A stretch of DNA of 64,000 bases from Lactobacillus panisapium (lineage in GTDB: Bacteria; Bacillota; Bacilli; Lactobacillales; Lactobacillaceae), in contig NZ_CP048268.1 in the NCBI RefSeq assembly GCF_019469265.1, positions 51,001 to 115,000 on the forward strand, given 5' to 3'. The translations under genes and the position numbers were made by a program. Shown one piece after another: positions 1-8,397 of the stretch (its first letter is position 1; each line of letters begins with the position of its first letter). The notes beneath the pieces are model-generated. The model saw only the letters and a program-made list of their open reading frames with translations. It made no database searches and was not told the origin of the DNA.

Positions 1-1086
1 ATTTCACAGTTTATTAATTATAGTGCTACCTATTTGTCACGCGCCTTTAGAGCTGCCACGTTACCGCTTAGAAAAGCAATGTGGGGCATTAATGAATTGC
101 CCGTAGATAAACAATTTGTTTACGATCAAACGACTAAATTGTTTGGAGATGTGATTGGGCAATATTATGGCCAGAAATACTTGGGCGAAAAGGCTAAGAC
201 AATTGCAACTGAAATGGTTGAAAATATGGTCGAAGTCTATCAAGAAAGGCTGCATAATAATTCCTGGTTGTCATCTGTGACTAAAGAAAAGGCAATCAAG
301 AAGCTGGCTACTTTAAAACTAAAAATTGGTTATCCAGAGCATATCCAGAAATTTTATGATCAATTTAAGGTGGTTCCTACGCAAGCCGGTGGTACTTTTT
401 ACTCGAATGTCAGGGACAATCAGCGTGTTAAAATTAAAGCTAATTTTAGCAAGATAAGTCAGCCAGTTGATCATTCTATCTGGACCATGTCGGCAATTGA
501 TGCCAATGCTTGTTACGATCCGCAAAATAACGATGTCACTTTACCGGCAATCATTTTGCAAAAGCCTTTTTATAGTTTAGATCAGGACCGCGCTGCTAAT
601 TATGGCGGTTTCGGCACGGTGATTGGCCATGAAATTTCCCATGCTTTTGACAATAATGGTGCTCAGTTTGATGAACTGGGCAATATGAAAAATTGGTGGA
701 CAGATAAGGACTTCGCTGAATTTAATCAGCGGGTTAAAGCAGAAATTGCTTTGTTTGATGGGGTAGAAGTTGGTTCAGTAAAATTAAACGGCAAATTGTG
801 TGTTTCTGAAAATATTGGCGATCAAGGTGGGTTGACTGTCGCACTTGAGGCCAATAAGAAGGATGGTGGCGATGCAGCCACTTTGTTTAATAGCTATGCT
901 CGGATTTGGGAGACCAATTCAACTACTGAATTTTTACAGTTGCTTACTTCAATTGATGTTCATGCTTTGCCTCAAGCTAGGGTAAATGTTCAAGTGCAGT
1001 GCCAAGACGAATTCTACCGGGCTTATGATGTTAACCCAACTGATGGTATGTGGCTTGAACCCGCTAAACGAGTACAGATCTGGTAA
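1..1086 (+). CDS. pepO: PepO-like M13 endopeptidase, 3' part only
   Basis: C-terminal part of a neprilysin-family (M13) zinc metallopeptidase; the reading frame is open from base 1, so the true start lies outside the window. The zinc motif HEISH is at 628-642, and the third ligand region ENIGD begins at 808, fitting the family pattern HExxH...ExxxD. The last residues, with GMWLEPAKRVQIW, match the conserved M13 C-terminus. Lactococcal and lactobacillar PepO proteins of about 630-650 residues are cytoplasmic oligopeptidases; about 361 residues are visible here and no signal peptide can be judged. I see no strong terminator directly behind it. Confidence 0.9.
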   Translation: MSQFINYSATYLSRAFRAATLPLRKAMWGINELPVDKQFVYDQTTKLFGDVIGQYYGQKYLGEKAKTIATEMVENMVEVYQERLHNNSWLSSVTKEKAIKKLATLKLKIGYPEHIQKFYDQFKVVPTQAGGTFYSNVRDNQRVKIKANFSKISQPVDHSIWTMSAIDANACYDPQNNDVTLPAIILQKPFYSLDQDRAANYGGFGTVIGHEISHAFDNNGAQFDELGNMKNWWTDKDFAEFNQRVKAEIALFDGVEVGSVKLNGKLCVSENIGDQGGLTVALEANKKDGGDAATLFNSYARIWETNSTTEFLQLLTSIDVHALPQARVNVQVQCQDEFYRAYDVNPTDGMWLEPAKRVQIW

Positions 1087-1247
1087 AGCTGACAGATATA
1101 ATCCTATAGAAAGTAAACTTAACAGAGGATTGCTAAAACTATTTAAAATAATTTTAAAAAGTTAATAATCTAACTATAATTCAATAAATCTCATTGTTAG
1201 AATATATTTATGTTAATTTATTTTTGAAATTTTGATAGGAGAAAGTT

Positions 1248-1463
1248 ATGAGATTAGTGCAAAAAATAATGGAAATACTGGCAATTGTTTTATGGATTTT
1301 AGTAATTGGTACATTTGCTGTGGCAATTGTTAAACATCAATTATGGAGCATGGGACCAATAATAACGTATAATCGGCCGCGTAACTTTCTTGGCTGGATG
1401 ATTGTTGGTGCAATTGCTTCAACAGCAGTCAGTGCGGTTTTAAAATTGGTGCAAGGAAAGTAA
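1248..1463 (+). CDS. small two-TM membrane protein
   Basis: A 71-residue protein with two hydrophobic stretches (about residues 9-28 and 47-65) separated by a short loop with the NRPRN residues. The ribosome binding site TAGGAGA lies just upstream of the ATG. The stop is 9 bases before the alpha/beta hydrolase at 1473, so the two are probably co-transcribed. I do not recognise the family and can assign no function beyond membrane location. Confidence 0.7.
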   Translation: MRLVQKIMEILAIVLWILVIGTFAVAIVKHQLWSMGPIITYNRPRNFLGWMIVGAIASTAVSAVLKLVQGK

Positions 1464-1472
1464 ATATTATAA

Positions 1473-2249
1473 ATGGATAAAAAGTATTACGCTACGAAGT
1501 TGGGTCAAATTGCATATTCCGGTAGAGCAGGCAAGCCACTAATTGTTTTTCTCAATAGTTTTGGCAGCTTTGATACTGCGCAGAGTTTTAGCAAAGTAAT
1601 CGACGAGTTGCCCGCAGAAGATGGCATATTTGCACCTGATTATTTGAATACCGGCTTTAGCGGCAAATCAACTGTGTCTTACACAATCACAGCAGAAGCA
1701 GATGAACTAGCCAAAATGATTAATAGTTTTAATGCCGCAAAAGTAATCATCGTGGCGCACAGTATTGGCGGCGTTTATGCTTTTCAAATGCAAGCAAAAG
1801 TAAAAAATCTGCGTGCCCTAATTTTGATTGAACCGACGACGAGGGAAATAATATTAAATCCGCCAAGAGAGCAGGGCTATCTTGACCAGGAAAAACAAGA
1901 ACGCAATGCAGAACAGTTTATTCATGACAAAATTTTTAGCTTATTTTCTGAACAAGAAGCAATGGCTTTTTGGCAAACTACAGAAAAGAATGCAGATCAG
2001 TTTGATGACCAAGCAAGCCAAAATGCCATTAGTGCGATGAAAAACGACCATTTCTGGCAGTCAACTATGCGAATGAACGATGACATTCCGGTATTTATTT
2101 TTACGGAGGCATACCGCCAAAAAGAATACGAACGTTCAGAATACAATAATCGCAAAGCTAAAATTATCCCGTTAGGTACATTTCATTATATTCAGTGGGA
2201 ATATCCTGAAGAAATTGCTCAAGCAGCTATCTTGTCTTCTGGCAGTTAA
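1473..2249 (+). CDS. alpha/beta hydrolase, copy 1
   Basis: A 258-residue cytoplasmic alpha/beta-hydrolase-fold protein. The nucleophile elbow reads AHSIGG with Ser97, and a likely catalytic His238 sits in GTFHYIQ near the C-terminus. The substrate cannot be predicted. Its AGGAAAG ribosome binding site lies inside the end of the preceding gene, implying translational coupling. A second copy of identical length begins at 2654 and is very close in sequence. The 3' quarter (about 2090-2220 here, 3277-3410 in copy 2) and a central block around the EPTTRE residues are almost identical at DNA level. Confidence 0.85.
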   Translation: MDKKYYATKLGQIAYSGRAGKPLIVFLNSFGSFDTAQSFSKVIDELPAEDGIFAPDYLNTGFSGKSTVSYTITAEADELAKMINSFNAAKVIIVAHSIGGVYAFQMQAKVKNLRALILIEPTTREIILNPPREQGYLDQEKQERNAEQFIHDKIFSLFSEQEAMAFWQTTEKNADQFDDQASQNAISAMKNDHFWQSTMRMNDDIPVFIFTEAYRQKEYERSEYNNRKAKIIPLGTFHYIQWEYPEEIAQAAILSSGS

Positions 2250-2653
2250 TTTACTAAAACGAATAACTGACTTTATTAAAAAAGCGCCTTAGTATAATCT
2301 GATTCCCTAATCTTTCTTTTTTAGGGTCTGGTATTAGTAACGGTAAGTACACTTTTTTCTTTTATAAATTTTAATCTAGGATTTCTAATTTAGCTGGCTT
2401 GATATTTAACTATATCAACGATATCGGTATCAATATATATTTATAATTAGATCCGCTTAATGTATAATCAATATCATCTTTGATTAATGACAGAAAAATG
2501 AGAAATAGTATTGGCAATCGCTGTGCTTAGCTTAAATATCATTGATTGTCATTTGAAAGTACTAGGTAAAAATTAGTCATAAGCATAAATAATCTGATTA
2601 CTTTGCTAATGTCAGGCTACTATAGCCTTCAAGTTGATACGGAGAAAATAATA
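2250..2653. other. intergenic spacer between hydrolase paralogues
   Basis: About 400 bases without a credible gene. It contains a short hairpin (CCCTAA ... TTTAGGG, near 2305-2327) not followed by a T-run, and several AT-rich TATC/GATA half-repeats around 2400-2450. A promoter for the second hydrolase must lie here, but I see no strong -35/-10 pair. Confidence 0.4.
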
Positions 2654-3430
2654 ATGGATAAAAAGTATTACGCTACGAAATTGGGCCAAATCGCATATGC
2701 TGGTAAAGAAGGCAAGCCACTAATTGTTTTTCTTAATGTTTTTGGTACTATGGATACCGAGCAAAATTTTGCTAAAGTAATTGCTAGATTGCCTAAAGAA
2801 TATGGCATTTTTGCCCCCGACTATCTGAATACGGGCTTTAGCGGAAAATCAAATGCACAATATTCACTCACAACGGAAGCAGACGAATTGGCCGCAATAA
2901 TTAATGGTTTTAATGCCGCAAAAGTAATTATCGTGGCGCACAGTGTGGGTGGTGTTTATGCGTTTCAAATGCAAGCTAAGATTAAGAATTTACACGCTCT
3001 TATCTTTATTGAACCGACGACGAGGGAAATAATATTAGATCCGCCAAAAGAAAAAAGTTATCTAGATCATGATAAAGAAACCGCTGATACTGATCAATTT
3101 ATTCATGATAAAATTTTTGCATTGTTTTCTGACCGAAAAGCAAATGATTTTTGGCAAACAACATTGGCAAATGAGGCTCGTTTCGATGAGCAATCAGAAC
3201 AAGAGCTTGCTAGTGCGATAGAAGAAGATGGCTTTTGGCAGTCAAGTAAAAAACTGGATGGTAAAGTACCCGTGACTATTTTTACGGAGGCATACCGGCA
3301 AAAAGAATATGAGCGTTCAGAATACAATAATCAGAATACTAAGATCATTCCGTTAGGTACATTTCATTACATCCAGTGGGAATATCCTGAAGAAATTGCT
3401 CAAGAGATTATCTCGGCGAGTGCTGATTAA
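2654..3430 (+). CDS. alpha/beta hydrolase, copy 2
   Basis: Tandem paralogue of the gene at 1473, also 258 residues, with nucleophile Ser97 in AHSVGG and the same C-terminal GTFHYIQWEYP segment carrying the likely catalytic His. An upstream in-frame start at 2603 exists, but the ATG at 2654 is preceded by GGAG at a good distance and aligns exactly with the start of copy 1, so I use it. The copies differ most in residues about 105-200, which probably include the lid. This suggests duplication followed by divergence of substrate binding. Confidence 0.85.
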   Translation: MDKKYYATKLGQIAYAGKEGKPLIVFLNVFGTMDTEQNFAKVIARLPKEYGIFAPDYLNTGFSGKSNAQYSLTTEADELAAIINGFNAAKVIIVAHSVGGVYAFQMQAKIKNLHALIFIEPTTREIILDPPKEKSYLDHDKETADTDQFIHDKIFALFSDRKANDFWQTTLANEARFDEQSEQELASAIEEDGFWQSSKKLDGKVPVTIFTEAYRQKEYERSEYNNQNTKIIPLGTFHYIQWEYPEEIAQEIISASAD

Positions 3431-3534
3431 TCAATAGTGAACTGGCATGATTTTAAACCAAAAAAGTTTAAAACGATCCTCATTGTGTAAGCTTTTAGCT
3501 AAACTTTGGGGAAGCGCAATCGAATAGTATAATG

Positions 3535-3569
3535 AGTTTCAAAGTTGTTTAGACTTTGAAACTTTTTTT
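3535..3569 (+). terminator. rho-independent terminator after hydrolase 2
   Basis: Perfect 11-bp stem AGTTTCAAAGT / ACTTTGAAACT with a 7-base loop followed by seven T residues. It closes the hydrolase transcription unit about 100 bases after the stop. Confidence 0.85.
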
Positions 3570-3590
3570 GCTAAATTGGTGGTGATCCAT

Positions 3591-3956
3591 ATGAATAAAG
3601 GGCATAAATTCACTTATATTTTATCGGTATTAATTGCTTTACTAGTAAGCTATCTCTGGTATTTTTTTCACTCGGAATTATATATTTCCTATGAGTTAGA
3701 CTATCAAGTTAACGCGATGATCAAAAATCATGATATTAAAAAGATGAGAGCGGTATCTAAAGACAAAAAGATTTATACTTTCTTAGTTCATCTTAATAAG
3801 AATGATTCTTGCCAAAATACCTCTGATTACCAGGGCGGAACTCAGAATATTTATTGGTATGGAACAGAAATCAAGAAAAAAGCAATAGGAGTTGATATGA
3901 AAAAAGAAAATAACATCTACTGGAAAGTGGACAAACTATATTTTACGAAAAGGTAA
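3591..3956 (+). CDS. hypothetical membrane-anchored protein
   Basis: About 121 residues from the ATG at 3591; an in-frame TTG at 3576 would add five residues but has a worse context. One hydrophobic segment near residues 7-27 would anchor a lysine-rich domain of about 90 residues outside the cell, or act as an uncleaved signal. The domain ends in a WKVDKLYF segment of the kind seen in small secreted lactobacillar proteins. No family is recognised. The strong terminator just upstream (3535-3569) means it needs its own promoter. Confidence 0.55.
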   Translation: MNKGHKFTYILSVLIALLVSYLWYFFHSELYISYELDYQVNAMIKNHDIKKMRAVSKDKKIYTFLVHLNKNDSCQNTSDYQGGTQNIYWYGTEIKKKAIGVDMKKENNIYWKVDKLYFTKR

Positions 3957-4013
3957 AGTAGTGCTGTTAAAGCAGGAAGGAATACTTAAAATTAGATTGT
4001 GACGAGATAAAGA

Positions 4014-4343
4014 ATGGAGTTTAGTAATATAATGATTAAATATAAAACTACTATCGCTGAGCATCTGTTAACACCACATGCTTATAAAATTATACGGTGG
4101 ATTGCGCTATGCGAATTCGTAATAGTTTTAATCTTACCGTGGTTTAAGCTAATGGATTTAAGCATCGGTGCTTTAGGCTGTCATTCGCTGACTTTAATGG
4201 ATTTGTTGACAGAATTCTTTCAGCGTCACTATGTTAATTTCTTTATAAGCTTGTTTTTAGGAACAATTTTGACTCTAATAGTTTGTGTTATTTTTCTTGT
4301 TTATATTATCTGGGCTTCAGGCAATATGTACTTTGAAAAATAA
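4014..4343 (+). CDS. hypothetical two-TM protein
   Basis: Up to 109 residues with two strongly hydrophobic segments (about 28-46 and 72-102), so an integral membrane protein. The start is uncertain: ATG 4014 has a weak upstream site, while ATG 4032 is preceded by GGAG at about 12 bases, giving a 103-residue product. It follows the anchored protein at 3591 with a 57-base gap and is followed by the terminator at 4438. Function unknown. Confidence 0.5.
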   Translation: MEFSNIMIKYKTTIAEHLLTPHAYKIIRWIALCEFVIVLILPWFKLMDLSIGALGCHSLTLMDLLTEFFQRHYVNFFISLFLGTILTLIVCVIFLVYIIWASGNMYFEK

Positions 4344-4437
4344 GAGGTAATATTGAAAATAACTGCCACTATTTGTTAACACCGCCTATATGTTAATTCA
4401 ATGAAGTGGCTGATAAGAGGTTTACTAGACGAGAGGG

Positions 4438-4463
4438 GCGATCCACATATGGATCGCTTTTTT
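4438..4463 (+). terminator. rho-independent terminator
   Basis: Stem GCGATCC / GGATCGC around the hexamer ACATAT, followed by six T residues. It ends the transcript of the two small membrane-protein genes. Confidence 0.85.
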
Positions 4464-4608
4464 ATTGGCTTTATTAGATTTCAAACAAAAATTTACGCGC
4501 ATCTTGGGTAATACCAAGGAGCCAAAAATAATTTTTTAGTAACTTGCGGTGGTCTTCTCAGTCACCCCTTTAGTGGGTAAACATTGAAAAGGAAAAGCAA
4601 AAAAAGCC

Positions 4609-4636
4609 TTGACAACTATTGGGAAGCGCATACAAT
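4609..4636 (+). promoter_or_regulatory. orphan sigma-A promoter
   Basis: TTGACA and TACAAT separated by 16 bases, reading rightward. A LacI-type operator follows at 4650-4669 and a good ribosome binding site AAAGGAG at 4691. No plausible start codon or gene follows; the transcript would run antisense into the 3' end of the lacI gene. Confidence 0.7.
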
Positions 4637-4649
4637 ATGAACTATAAAC

Positions 4650-4669
4650 TTTGTTAACCGGTTAACAAA
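4650..4669. promoter_or_regulatory. LacI-family operator (perfect 20-bp palindrome)
   Basis: TTTGTTAACCGGTTAACAAA is a perfect palindrome with the central CG typical of LacI/GalR operators. It lies just downstream of the -10 at 4631. The near match GTTAACCGATTAAC at 5795 before the EIIC gene indicates the same regulator, most likely the adjacent LacI protein. Confidence 0.8.
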
Positions 4670-4701
4670 AAATAAACAACAAATCACTGTAAAGGAGCTG
4701 A

Positions 4702-5706
4702 TTAAAAACTGGCACGCAAAATTTGCTGAGTCGGAATCAATTTTAAAGTGGGCTGACGCAGCAGCTTATGTTCAAGCTTTTGCTTAAGAATGTGCATAGC
4801 AACTTTACCAATGGAATATGAATCTTGGTGGATGCAGCTAATTGCTGGTGTCATTACTTGCATCCAGTCAAATTCTTCATAAGTTGCTACACCATAGTCT
4901 TGAGGGTAGGAATAACCGAGTTGCTGCATTGCCTGAAGTAGACGTAAAAGTACGCGAGCATTCATACAAAAGAAACCAATCTTGCTGGTATTATTGCGCT
5001 GCATGATTGAACTGATATTTTGCGTGAATTGCTGATATTCAATTTCTTTACCGTGATGAGGCACGGCAATCAAATGGTTTAGAGTTGAATAATTTGTCGC
5101 CCTGATAAATCCTTCGTAGCGCTGGGTTCTAGTACTGATATTTTGGAACGGCCAAGTGACAAAATAAAGGTTGTCATAATCTTTGTTTTTCATCTGTTCA
5201 ACCAAATTTTGAACTGATGTCATATTATCTGTTGCCACGGTATCAATAATTAATTTATTAGACTGGCGGTCAACCATTACTGTATTTTGGTTTGATAAGG
5301 ATTCATAAATAGGGCTATCAGGATTAACCGGATCAACAATAATTCCGGCAACACCTTCATTTTGTAAACGTGTAATATTATCAATTTCTTTTTGCTCACT
5401 ATTACCAGCATTAGTGAATAGGACACGGTAGCGGTAATTATCGCACTGCTCATAAATACCTGATAAAACCTGTGAAGTGAACGGGTTGGTAATATCTGCA
5501 ATGGAAACGCCAATAGTTTTATTTTCGTTTTTTGCTAAATTGCGAGCGGTAGAGTTAGGCCGAAACTTAGTATCACTAATTATTTGGCTGAGATTTTTAC
5601 GCGTTTCTAAAGACATGTGATCATAATTGCCATTAAGGTAATTTGATACAGTAGCAGTTGAAACATTAGCCATCGTAGCAATGTCTTTGATTGTTAGTTT
5701 TCCCAT
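4702..5706 (-). CDS. LacI/GalR-family transcriptional regulator
   Basis: A 334-residue repressor with an N-terminal helix-turn-helix (about residues 3-24, IKDIATMANVSTATVSNYL) followed by a periplasmic-binding-protein-like effector domain. It is transcribed divergently from the pentose-utilisation genes starting at 5940. Palindromes of LacI type occur on both sides of it: TTTGTTAACCGGTTAACAAA behind its stop, and GTTAACCGATTAAC in the divergent promoter region. It most likely represses the L-xylulose operon and perhaps itself. The effector is unknown; a phosphorylated pentulose or the imported sugar is plausible. Confidence 0.9.
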   Translation of the reverse strand: MGKLTIKDIATMANVSTATVSNYLNGNYDHMSLETRKNLSQIISDTKFRPNSTARNLAKNENKTIGVSIADITNPFTSQVLSGIYEQCDNYRYRVLFTNAGNSEQKEIDNITRLQNEGVAGIIVDPVNPDSPIYESLSNQNTVMVDRQSNKLIIDTVATDNMTSVQNLVEQMKNKDYDNLYFVTWPFQNISTRTQRYEGFIRATNYSTLNHLIAVPHHGKEIEYQQFTQNISSIMQRNNTSKIGFFCMNARVLLRLLQAMQQLGYSYPQDYGVATYEEFDWMQVMTPAISCIHQDSYSIGKVAMHILKQKLEHKLLRQPTLKLIPTQQILRASF

Positions 5707-5794
5707 AATTATTCCTCAATAAATACTTTATATCTTAAGTATAACAAGTATAGCGTACTTTTTTATGACTTAAAGGGATAAATCTCGTAAATTT

Positions 5795-5808
5795 GTTAAC
5801 CGATTAAC
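5795..5808. promoter_or_regulatory. LacI-family operator
   Basis: GTTAACCGATTAAC differs by one base from the core of the operator at 4653-4666 and lies between lacI and the EIIC gene, where it could control both. Confidence 0.75.
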
Positions 5809-5829
5809 ATTGATCACAACTGATCAATG
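5808..5829. repeat. inverted repeat abutting the operator
   Basis: CATTGATCA and TGATCAATG form perfect 9-bp arms around CAAC. The repeat overlaps the last base of the LacI operator. It could be a second regulator site or a leader hairpin; no T-run follows. Confidence 0.5.
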
Positions 5830-5939
5830 TTGCTGAATGGCTACCATGAATGTGGTAAAGATAGCCGATCACAGCAGAAATCAGCCGCAAATTTACGGTT
5901 GGTTAAATAATTTCCTTTTTAAAAAAGGGGGATGAGGTT

Positions 5940-7394
5940 GTGTTAGAAACTGTTAATCGCATTTTTCAAATTTTTGGTGCTAGCGTTGTAGTACCACTGA
6001 TGATTTTTATAGTTGCATTATGTTTAAGAGTTAAACCAAAAACGGCGATGATGAGCGCTTTTTATGCAGGCGTTGGCTTAACCGGCTTTGGCTGGATAAT
6101 CCAAGCGTTCACGCCCACTATCACTAAGATTATTAGGCAAATGGTGAGTATTACCGGCATTAAATTACCAATTGTTGATATTGGCTGGCAAGCCGGCTCA
6201 CTTGCTTCCTTCGGCTCAACGGTCGGACTTAGTTTCTTTGTTTTTGGGTTGATCGCTGAAGTTTTACTGTTTGCCTTGGGCGTAACCAAAATATTTATGG
6301 CTTCCAATTTGTGGAATAACTTTGGTTTTATGATTTGGGGCACGATGTGTTATTACGTTACCCATAATTTTTGGTTGTCACTGGGCTTATCATTTTTTAT
6401 GTTGCTTTACGCACTAGTTTTAGCAGAAATCCAGGCAGATCGTTGGTCAGATTATTATGGTGTAAAAAACGCTTCGGTTGCCTCCCTGCATAATATTGAG
6501 CAGGTTATCCCGGCGATCTTGCTAGATCCACTGTGGAATCTGCTTGGATTCAATAAGGTAAAAATGACGCCGGAATATTTTAAAAACAAACTTGGCGTTT
6601 TCGGCGAACCAACGACCCTAGGAGCGCTATTAGGTTTGTTAATCGGTATTTTGGGTAATTTAACGAGTCTGGGCAAATTGCAAGCCTGGGGTCAAATCTT
6701 AACGGTAGCAGTTCAATTGTCAGCTGTTATGACCATTTTTCCATTAATTACTAACGTTTTTTCTAAAGCTTTTACGCCATTAGCTGATGAAATTGATAAA
6801 AATACGCATAAAAATGCATCGCCTTCAAAGGAAGATGCAGTGGCTGCAACGAGTAAAAAGCGCTGGTTCTTGGGCGTTGATGATGGTGTTGGTTATGGCG
6901 AGCCCGCAACGATTATTGCCGGCGTCATTCTAATTCCGATTATGGTAGTGATTGCCTTCATTCTTCCCGGTAATAAAACATTACCCATTGTGGATTTGAT
7001 TTCTTTGCCCTTTATGGTGGAATCAATCGTTGCTTTAACTCGTGGTAATATTTTAAAGGTAATTGCTAACGGAATTGTTTGGTTCAGTTTGGGCTTATAT
7101 GCGTCAAGCTGGCTTGGCACTTTTTACACTGGGGCGGTAGCACATTATGGTGTTGCTTTACCTGCTGGCATTGTTTTGATTACCAGCTTCAACTTGATGG
7201 CACGGCCACTAAATGCTTTAGTATTTGCGGCTTTTGTATCACAAAATCCGCTTTATATTGGCTTAGCCATCTTAGTTTATTTGGCTTTATTGTACGGCTT
7301 GCGGCGCTATCGGCCTCAGATTTGGCAATACTTAGACAACATGGCTGCCAAAAATGTTGGCTATTCTGGGAGTAATGAAAAGATAACTTATTAA
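5940..7394 (+). CDS. PTS EIIC of galactitol (GatC) type, orphan
   Basis: A 484-residue polytopic membrane protein of the galactitol-type EIIC family. About ten or more hydrophobic segments are visible, and the family hallmark VDDGVGYGEPATII lies near residue 315. It starts with GTG behind the strong site AAAAGGGGGATGAGG. No EIIA or EIIB of this family occurs anywhere in the window. The operon also carries a sugar kinase (10481), so the permease may import its substrate without phosphorylating it, or borrow EIIA/EIIB from elsewhere. The substrate is inferred to yield L-xylulose; galactitol itself is not supported by the downstream genes. Confidence 0.85.
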   Translation: MLETVNRIFQIFGASVVVPLMIFIVALCLRVKPKTAMMSAFYAGVGLTGFGWIIQAFTPTITKIIRQMVSITGIKLPIVDIGWQAGSLASFGSTVGLSFFVFGLIAEVLLFALGVTKIFMASNLWNNFGFMIWGTMCYYVTHNFWLSLGLSFFMLLYALVLAEIQADRWSDYYGVKNASVASLHNIEQVIPAILLDPLWNLLGFNKVKMTPEYFKNKLGVFGEPTTLGALLGLLIGILGNLTSLGKLQAWGQILTVAVQLSAVMTIFPLITNVFSKAFTPLADEIDKNTHKNASPSKEDAVAATSKKRWFLGVDDGVGYGEPATIIAGVILIPIMVVIAFILPGNKTLPIVDLISLPFMVESIVALTRGNILKVIANGIVWFSLGLYASSWLGTFYTGAVAHYGVALPAGIVLITSFNLMARPLNALVFAAFVSQNPLYIGLAILVYLALLYGLRRYRPQIWQYLDNMAAKNVGYSGSNEKITY

Positions 7395-7413
7395 TAAAAA
7401 GGAGATAATTACG

Positions 7414-8385
7414 ATGAAGAGAATTGATGGACACTTGCATTTGGTTCGGTCAGTAGCAGGCTTATCTGCCAAGGGCCGAATGACGCCTTTAGGCAATGGC
7501 AAGGCGATTTGGGATAACGGCATGTTCTTAAACCTGATCCCAGAAGGCTGGGGCGATCATGATTTTACGGCTGAATCAGCATTGAAGGTAATGCAAGAGA
7601 ATGATGTCGAAAAAGCTGTGCTGCTTCAGGGCAGTTTATACGGTTTTCAAAATTATTATTCTTACCAGGCTGCTAAAAAATATCCCGATAAGTTTATTGC
7701 CGCTTTTTCAGTCGATCCGTTTGCGGATAATGCCATGGAAATTGTCAGACGTCATGTTGAGGATTTGGGCTTTCGGGCAATTAAGTTGGAGATTAGCCAG
7801 GGTGGAGGTCTGCACGGCTACCACAAGCCATTCCGTCTGGATACGTCACCCGAATTGGGAAAAATTTTCCATTTCTTCGCTGATTATCCTGGCTTTGTCA
7901 TAACCGTTGATTACGGCGACTACACGCAATATAGCTATGAGCCAGAGGCAATTGTTAATTTGGCTCAGAGGTACCCCAAATTAGACTTTGTCGTCTGTCA
8001 CCTATCGTTTCCGAATGCCGATCATTTAAATCGTTTGGAAAACGCACTTCAGCAATGGGAGCCGTATGCTAACATCTACACCGAGATTTCCGCAATTCAA
8101 GATATTGAAAAAGAAACAGAATTTCCGTTTCCACGTTGTCAAAAAGATGTTGCTTTAGCTAAAAAGGTGCTAGGTGCTAAAAGAATCTTTTGGGGAACTG
8201 ATTCGCCATGGTCATCAACGTTCAATTCCTATCACAACTTGGCAACATGGCTAGAAGCAACGGATATCTTTACTGAATCAGAACTAGAAGACGTTATGTA
8301 TAATAATGCCAACCGCATTTACTTTAAGCCGCAAAACGTGCAAGCAATGCGTGATAGTGTAGATCCAGTTTTTAAAAATAAATAA
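7414..8385 (+). CDS. amidohydrolase_2 family TIM-barrel hydrolase
   Basis: A 323-residue metal-dependent hydrolase of the amidohydrolase_2 type (COG2159). Metal-ligand signatures are H7 and H9 in GHLHL, H196 in VVCHLSFPNA and D263 in GTDSPW. Family members include lactonases and decarboxylases acting on carboxylated sugars or lactones. It follows the EIIC by 19 bases with a good AAGGAGA site and is probably co-transcribed. Next to a 2-hydroxyacid dehydrogenase and L-xylulose kinase it could open a lactone or decarboxylate an aldonate-like substrate, but this is inference. Confidence 0.8.
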   Translation: MKRIDGHLHLVRSVAGLSAKGRMTPLGNGKAIWDNGMFLNLIPEGWGDHDFTAESALKVMQENDVEKAVLLQGSLYGFQNYYSYQAAKKYPDKFIAAFSVDPFADNAMEIVRRHVEDLGFRAIKLEISQGGGLHGYHKPFRLDTSPELGKIFHFFADYPGFVITVDYGDYTQYSYEPEAIVNLAQRYPKLDFVVCHLSFPNADHLNRLENALQQWEPYANIYTEISAIQDIEKETEFPFPRCQKDVALAKKVLGAKRIFWGTDSPWSSTFNSYHNLATWLEATDIFTESELEDVMYNNANRIYFKPQNVQAMRDSVDPVFKNK

Positions 8386-8397
8386 AGGAGCTAGAAG

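Noticed and set aside
4691..4790. Hidden gene after the orphan ribosome site
   Set aside because: The only frame starts at non-standard ATT or CTG codons, is under 30 codons and lies antisense to the lacI 3' end.
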